A stretch of DNA of 64,000 bases from Skeletonema tropicum (Eukaryota; Bacillariophyta; Thalassiosirophyceae; Thalassiosirales; Thalassiosiraceae): positions 1,612,001-1,676,000 of the forward strand of contig CM074134.1 of the NCBI GenBank assembly GCA_037178625.1, written 5' to 3'. A program made the position numbers and the translations under genes. Within the stretch, counting starts at the first letter, position 1, and each line of letters opens with the position of its first letter. The notes under the pieces were generated by a model, which was given only the letters and a program-made list of their open reading frames with translations, searched no databases and was not told where the DNA came from. Positions 58,751 through 64,000 of this stretch are shown piece by piece.

Positions 58751-60888
58751 ATGACAACAACAACAAGAGCTTCCGCCGCCGTCGAAGCTAATACAAAAAA
58801 AGCTGCAAACGACGATTCCAACCAAGATGCCACCACAACGACGGCGACCATGCCGCCAAATGATGCTGCTGAATGTGTTGCCGACACCGCTGCAAACAAG
58901 CCCATCAACAACACGGAAGCGTCGTCCATCAAACCCAGCAAGAATGTCAACGAGCACATCGCTACATTAGATATCAACGAAAAGGAGAGGAAGGATCTGT
59001 TCGATTCGCACGTTACCAAAGCATCAACAGTGCACATGGCTTTTGGTGTTGTATTGTGTTTCGTCAACATTACAGACGGCAACATAATCAACCTGAACGT
59101 TAACCAGGCAGCTCCACAAGACAAGAGGATTGACACTCTACTAAAATCCTTTACAACGCATTCAGAAACAGAAATGAAATCATTCAGCAACGACAAAATG
59201 GTCGCTTATTTCTGTTGTAAATCTGGCTTCGACAAAAAGGACTTCAATAGCTATGTAAGTGTTCAAAACTGCGTCGTTTCAAAATAAATTTGTGTTGACA
59301 GCAAAATTATTCTGAACTAACTCGAAGAGGACAGTCGAAATAAAAATGTAATGAGTTCAAATTTATTACGTTCATGTCACTAACAACCCAATCTTGTATT
59401 CATTGTCACAATGCAATTCATCCACAGGAATTAAGCGAAACTGTGTCGGCCTTTGAAACTGCTCTTAATGGAGTAAACAAATCAGGTAAAATGAGTGTGA
59501 GTCCATTTGCAGTGAACGAAGCTGTAACAAATTTTATAGCAACTATCCGCAAAGCATCGATCGAAAGTACCGAGATCAAGGAAGCTCTTAAAGCTGATGT
59601 TACAACAGTGAACGGTCAAAAAACACTACTCCGTATCGCAAGAAAGAACGGATGGTTCAAAAAAGGAGAGGAAGACAGGGTTCAAGCAGCTGACAGAGAT
59701 GGGGTCGATGGCATGTTGATATTCCGCGATGCATTCAGTAGCGCCTTGTCGTTCTTTTGGGCTAGCGTTGAAGGCAATCATCGCGTAATCACTGGTGCAT
59801 CTGCTCTGTTTAAATGCAAACCCAGACATGATTCACCCATCAAGATTGCGAGGAGAGGGGAAGATCATTTCTTGACAGGTCAAGATATAGGCGTTGAGTC
59901 AGTTGACCCATTGGAAGAACTACACGCTGGTAGTACATCACTGGTCACTCATTTCCAAACTCCGATATATGTCGACGTACTCGGGTCCAAATTACAAGCA
60001 ACAGAGCTTGCTACAGCAAAGACACTCGAGAGGCAGCTACTACTCTCCATTAGTAAGACAATTGCAGATGAAAAACATGCATCGTCTCAAGCAACACTAG
60101 CTATTAGGTACTCTCAAGTAGCAATCAGGTTTTCACCCGACAAAAACAAAATCGCACAAAAGTCTGACGGTTCGTTCTACTGCGATGGCGAGGAAATCGA
60201 GGAGAAGTCCAACAAAGATATTCTCGACCCGAAAGATGGTGCTTTTCAATCAAACAACATACTGAACGACTATGTCAACGACTCATCTCCGTTTGGAGAA
60301 CCTCTCAAACGAGTACTGTCCACACTACACTTCAAAGAGGAAGACACAGACGCTAGGATCGACTTGCCTGCATGGATGAACGCAAACACAGCTATGCTAA
60401 ATGCAGAAGCGAAGAGTGTGAAGAGAGCAATGTCTGAACTAATTGGAACTGCCAATGCGACAGTCATGAGCTTCTCAGAGAGGGAGAAGCGGGCGTTACT
60501 CCTATGTAACAAATTCTACGGCAACACTAACAAACCTATGGTAAAGCTGAACGAGAAACTCGCTGAAAAATTGGGATTGGATTTGCCAGAGTTGTTCGAT
60601 CCAGATTCAGAGAAGAGCATCGACCTGACTGTCCTACACTTCATTACAGAATGGATGATAGCGGCAAACATGAACAACAACCTCGACCTACTCCAACAGG
60701 CCTTGGATTCGCTCAGTCGGGAACTTTCAAATATGGGAGAGAAGGTTGTGAAAGAACGCAAAGTACACTTATCTATGCCTGGCTACGTCAAAACAGCACT
60801 TACAGAGTTAGGCCATGAACCACCAGAGCACAGGCAGGACCAGCCACATCGCCATGTCCCTCCAAATTACAGTGCCAAAACACATTAA
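58751..60888 (+). CDS. Gene A: EGNHR-motif protein (E4), probably truncated at its 3' end
   Basis: Exon 1 (58751-59254) and exon 2 (59428-60888) join in phase and give 654 residues. Thr/Ala-rich start, then HMAFGVVLCFVNITDGNI and NLNVNQAAPQ (family A: ENVNQAVPQ). Exon 2 has DVTTVNGQKTLLRIARKNGW, DGVDGMLIFRDAFSS and SVEGNHRVITGASALFKCK. Similarity to family A ends near LSRELSNMGEK, and no counterpart of exon 3 follows. The intron holds two family B palindromes. The conserved EGNHR block in two diverged families implies selection on that site; the ParB/DGQHR link is only suggestive. Confidence 0.65.
59281..59370. repeat. Two family B palindromes in gene A intron (E4)
   Basis: AAAATAAATTTGTGTTGACAG plus CAAAATTATT (59281-59311) and AAATAAAAATGTAATGAG plus TTCAAATTTATTACG (59339-59370). 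Family A has three palindromes of the other class in the equivalent intron. Confidence 0.7.
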
Positions 60889-61260
60889 AACTATTCATTT
60901 TAAAAATTCAGGATATTTCAGTTTCAGGGAATCTTTTCACCATAGGTACACTCCCCTCAATGGTCTCCTAAACGATTCTATGGTCCGAACCGAGTATGCA
61001 GACCTCTCCTACAACATCATAGCTAACTCCCTCTGTCTTGGTTTCACTCGAATCGGGCAAGAACTTGTCCAGAACGAGCAGATAGAAAATTCAGGACATC
61101 TTAAGGTACAGACTCGTATCTTAAGGTACAGACTAGTTTTAGACTGGTACCATGTTCGACCGCACCGTGCACCATGTTACGGACCTCATCGGAGGCCGAA
61201 CGAGGTTCCATTTACAGCTTATTGTCTAAATATTCAATGTCTACAGTCGTTATTTGGCTC
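60889..61260. other. Sequence after E4 gene A; element end not found
   Basis: No hairpin, no CTATAAA-TTGCTCTGCAATG repeat. A short direct repeat ATCTTAAGGTACAGACT occurs at about 61097 and 61115. No gene recognised. Confidence 0.4.
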
Positions 61261-61289
61261 GAAATAAGTCTCCGTGGTCGTAATGCAAT

Positions 61290-62282
61290 TTGAAATGGGG
61301 CGTGGAAAATTGCCATCTTCCGGCGTACGTTACCCATCGTGGTCGATATCACAACATTACGAACGTTCTAGTACAGTGAATACATCCGCTGGTGTTATAT
61401 AAGTAAGGATCGGGTGGGTCATTTTTGTATCGTGGTCCAATCTAGAGTCTTCAACTTTGGCAAACTCGGCACAAATATCCAGCTTGGGTGCTTTCGCCTT
61501 CTTCTTCTTCAACTCGCCTGCCCGACGCCGACGCTTGGTGCTGAGGGTGTTTGGAACCTTTCCATCTGCAAATCTCGAACAGGCTTAATGAATTTACCGA
61601 CATTATTCGTTTCAGTGCAAGTTGGAGTTGCTCTCCGCATCACAAAACACTTGGTCTTATGGCTCACTGCAAGGTTGTAAAAGCGAGGAAAGACCTTTTC
61701 GAGTTCTTCAAAGTAACGATTCACTGGGACATCTTCCCAATACCTCTCCTTCAAGACTTTGCCAAGTCACTTTGTAAGCTCAATTGTATGGCATCTCTTG
61801 ACTTCCACGCCAAATCATTGGCTGTATTTAGCGTTGCAGCTTCTTCGATTTGATCTTCCAATGAGGTCTTACTGTAAGTGGTAGACTGCCTCCCTTGCTG
61901 AAATTCCTTCCGTATGGGCTACTTTATTTCAAGTTGCCTCTTACCGACGTATGTTTCACGCTTCACAATACTGCTAATTCTAAAGCGAGAGTGGATTCAT
62001 GCATTTAGTAGGTGGATGTCTCAGAGTGACGACGGCTTGCTTCACTTGTAGGAATGACATACGATTCAACTCAATCGATCTATAGCATCTTCCTAATATA
62101 AATCGACACGACATGGCTCCATGGACAAATATCTTGTTGTTGTTAGCAAAATGAACCAAATGCATCGCCGACGTGTGAAAAGCGACTTCTCTATTGCATT
62201 GCCCAGTTTAGACGCAGTATTACGCAGCAAAATGAGTTCCTCCAACCTAGCACAGTGATCGGCTCGCTCCAATAGGTCTTCT
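61290..62282 (-). pseudogene. Degenerate protein-coding remnant, family unknown
   Basis: Pieces of plausible protein appear on the minus strand in shifting frames: DLLERADHCARLEELILL near 62275, SAMHLVHFANNNKIFVHG near 62160, LEDQIEEAATLNTANDLAWK near 61850, and KVLKERYWEDVPVNRYFEEL near 61750 continuing to about 61509. Several frame changes and stops separate them. No motif identifies the family. Confidence 0.4.
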
Positions 62283-62449
62283 AGAAGAGCTCTGCAAGTG
62301 GAATGGGTTGAAGTTGAATCGACCGCTTAGTTGCCGAGAATGAACAGCTTCGAGCTTGAGTGTCGGAGGTCGGATCTTCTCTGCGATTCAAAAAATGCTA
62401 CCAAATCGCTAGATACTACATACAGAGTTAAAAACAATTGTCGTTTTTG

Positions 62450-62500
62450 AAAAAATAAGAGTAAAAAAATAAAAAATAAGGGTAAATTTATTTTTTAGAT
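62450..62500. repeat. AT-rich near-palindrome, possible family B remnant
   Basis: AAAATAAGAGTAAAAAAATA followed by AAAATAAGGGTAAATTTATT resembles family B palindromes loosely. It may mark decayed E4 sequence or be chance in AT-rich DNA. Confidence 0.25.
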
Positions 62501-64000
62501 ATCTTTCTATCTCACTCAACTACAGCACATAACACCATGACGTTCCGTCCATTGGAGGCCGCTAGACGCCGTCCCCTGCACCGCTAGCGACAGCAACCAC
62601 CTCGGCACTATCATAGGCAGCTATCATGCCGAAATCTAGGCGGTAAGGGGCGGGTGAGCCGTCCAATAGTATCAAAAACACGACGAACACGACGAAAAAG
62701 TTAATAAATAATAATAAATCAGAGTTGACAGCGGCACGGAAGCGGAATGTCGGCGATTCTTTCAATCTGATGATCCCAATTCGTCTAGACAATGTGTATG
62801 AAAGGAAAGAAAGAGTACATGAAAGGGATCCCGTCATGATGAGGTGCAGTCGACAGGAATCGATGCGGTCATATCGCTGGAAGAGGCTGGATTATTTGAA
62901 TAAAATAGTGCTCCGTGAGCTGGAAGGACCCCGGCCAAACGCAGGTAGTGCTCCTTATCCGTAAGAGTGGCTCGACTGGGCATCCTGTGGAGTGTCGGAA
63001 ATTTTTGTTGGGCCTGCCGGCCTGCCTTTTGCTAAGATGGAAGAGAAGTGGATAGGGCCATGGTGCGCTGCTGTGAGCTGGAAGGGAAGTAAGGGTAGAA
63101 CCGTTGATACGACACGAAACAAATAATGCAAGACAGTCATGACGGGGGAACATCTTTTCCTACTGGCTTTATTCAAACTGATTTGGTCGCAGTCATCTCG
63201 GGAGGAATCTTCTACTTTTGTGGCAACGAGTACTAGCAAACACCGAGGAAAAATTTCTTAATTTGGCTACGAAGAAGGGGAGTACAACAGCGTAAGTATC
63301 AGCAATCCGCCAAAGAATACCTATCTCCACTTATGCTTCTGGAACTTCAATTTCCGTGAGATGTTTGGAAGGCTTCTATTATCGAGATGCTTGCCCTATG
63401 GCAAGGAAGAATCGACCTACGAACCGCCAGACTGGAGTGTGGCTTTTCCAGCTAGGAAGAAGTTTTAGAAGAGGTTGTACACTCTGATGGAGTATATCGA
63501 CCGGAGGAGGAAGACTATTGTGGCCTTCATCCGGAAGCCCTCAATTCCTGATTTTGTAGGAATGGTAAGAGACTACGCGGTACCAGCTCCCGCCGGTGGT
63601 GGTGTGAACAGCCGTTTGATGCCGATCTGGATAGGGAAGAGGATGCCTCTTCTATTGTATCTGAGGACGCGTCTGAAGTGGGATCACAGGCGTCTCTGGA
63701 GGATACTGCATGAAGGGGTTGGATAGCTTGAACTTCAAATGTGGGGTTTAGTGTAGTCATTTATTTCTATCAGCAAGTGCTTAGAGGGCTTGCACGAACA
63801 CTGCCTGAGGACTCGTCAGTCCATTAGTCGGGAAAGACGTGTAATGCCCTAAGGCCAAGTTACACACACACTTCGATTTCTCGTGGGTGATAAAGGATAT
63901 GCCAATGGAGCGATTGAAAGGCGGAGAGAATGGCATTCCATCTTGGAGACGCATCGGTAAGTTATTGGCATGCTGTAAAAGGTCTTCGTATGCGTAATTA
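62501..64000. other. No confident gene; broken open frames
   Basis: Open frames up to 94 codons on both strands, such as plus-strand stretches containing RLDNVYERKERVHERDP and NPPKNTYLHLCFWNFNFREM, interrupted by stops. These could be a decayed gene on the plus strand. No family is recognised. Confidence 0.35.

Larger units (their letters stand above)
46239..60888 (+). mobile_element. E4: family B Helitron-like element with apparently intact Rep-helicase (right end not found)
   Basis: Begins TCGGCCCTCGGGGCC at 46239 directly after satellite base A. It contains the Ulp1-Rep-helicase gene (minus), MBD gene (minus), divergent promoter and gene A (plus), in the same order as family A, but at low protein identity. 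The 3' hairpin and direct repeats are not found downstream, and gene A lacks the part matching exon 3 of family A, so the right end is deleted or lies in decayed sequence after 60888. The listed end is the last coding base, not the terminus. Confidence 0.8.

Noticed and set aside
46239..60888. Integrated virus or Polinton/Maverick
   Set aside because: No capsid, DNA polymerase B, integrase or packaging ATPase is seen. HUH-Y2 Rep with helicase, TC end and A|T insertion fit a Helitron-like transposon.

Overview
Eukaryotic genomic DNA. The genes carry short spliceosomal GT-AG introns, and the window holds a Ty3/gypsy retrotransposon, a broken secreted M11 (gametolysin-type) metallopeptidase gene and more than 10 kb of satellite DNA. 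This mix suggests a microalga, most likely a diatom or other stramenopile, but the species call is inference. About half of the window belongs to one group of large, multi-gene, Helitron-like DNA transposons. Five pieces are visible: E1 (1311-10255), E2 (18623-29671, inverted), E3 (37846-42500, inverted), E4 (from 46239, right end not found) and E5 (a 3' end at 16054).

Four ends of element type are fixed by sequence. The 5' end is TC followed by a GC hairpin, GGCCC-TCG-GGGCC. The 3' end has the mirror hairpin GGCCC-CGA-GGGCC lying 68 nt (60 nt in E5) inside the terminus. All insertions lie between A and T with no target-site duplication. E1 can be placed exactly because it splits a host coding exon that reads in frame when the two sides are put together. 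E3 can be placed exactly because it splits a satellite monomer. E1-E3 (family A) are almost identical in the parts they share but have different internal deletions. E4 and E5 (family B) are divergent relatives.

Gene layout of a complete element, read from E4 plus E2: on one strand, a fused Ulp1-like protease / DUF6570-like region / HUH-Y2 Rep / PIF1-like helicase gene, then a gene whose protein has a methyl-CpG-binding-like (MBD/TAM) domain; across a divergent promoter, a third conserved gene (here 'gene A') with an EGNHR motif. E2 adds two further small genes near the 3' end. Family-specific imperfect palindromes sit in many of the introns and just after stop codons: one sequence class throughout family A and a different class throughout family B.

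Regions: 1-926 is the start of a zinc-finger, transposase-like protein running off the window; 1228-11722 is a host gene split by E1; 11980-16053 holds a minisatellite and satellite with an inversion point; 16054-18180 holds the E5 remnant and non-coding sequence; 18226-30717 is a broken M11-type peptidase locus with E2 in an intron; 30718-34847 is a Ty3/gypsy element running into a 500-N gap (34848-35347); 35348-46238 is satellite with E3 inserted; 46239 to about 60900 is E4, the only copy with an apparently intact Rep-helicase; the rest is degenerate sequence without a confident gene.
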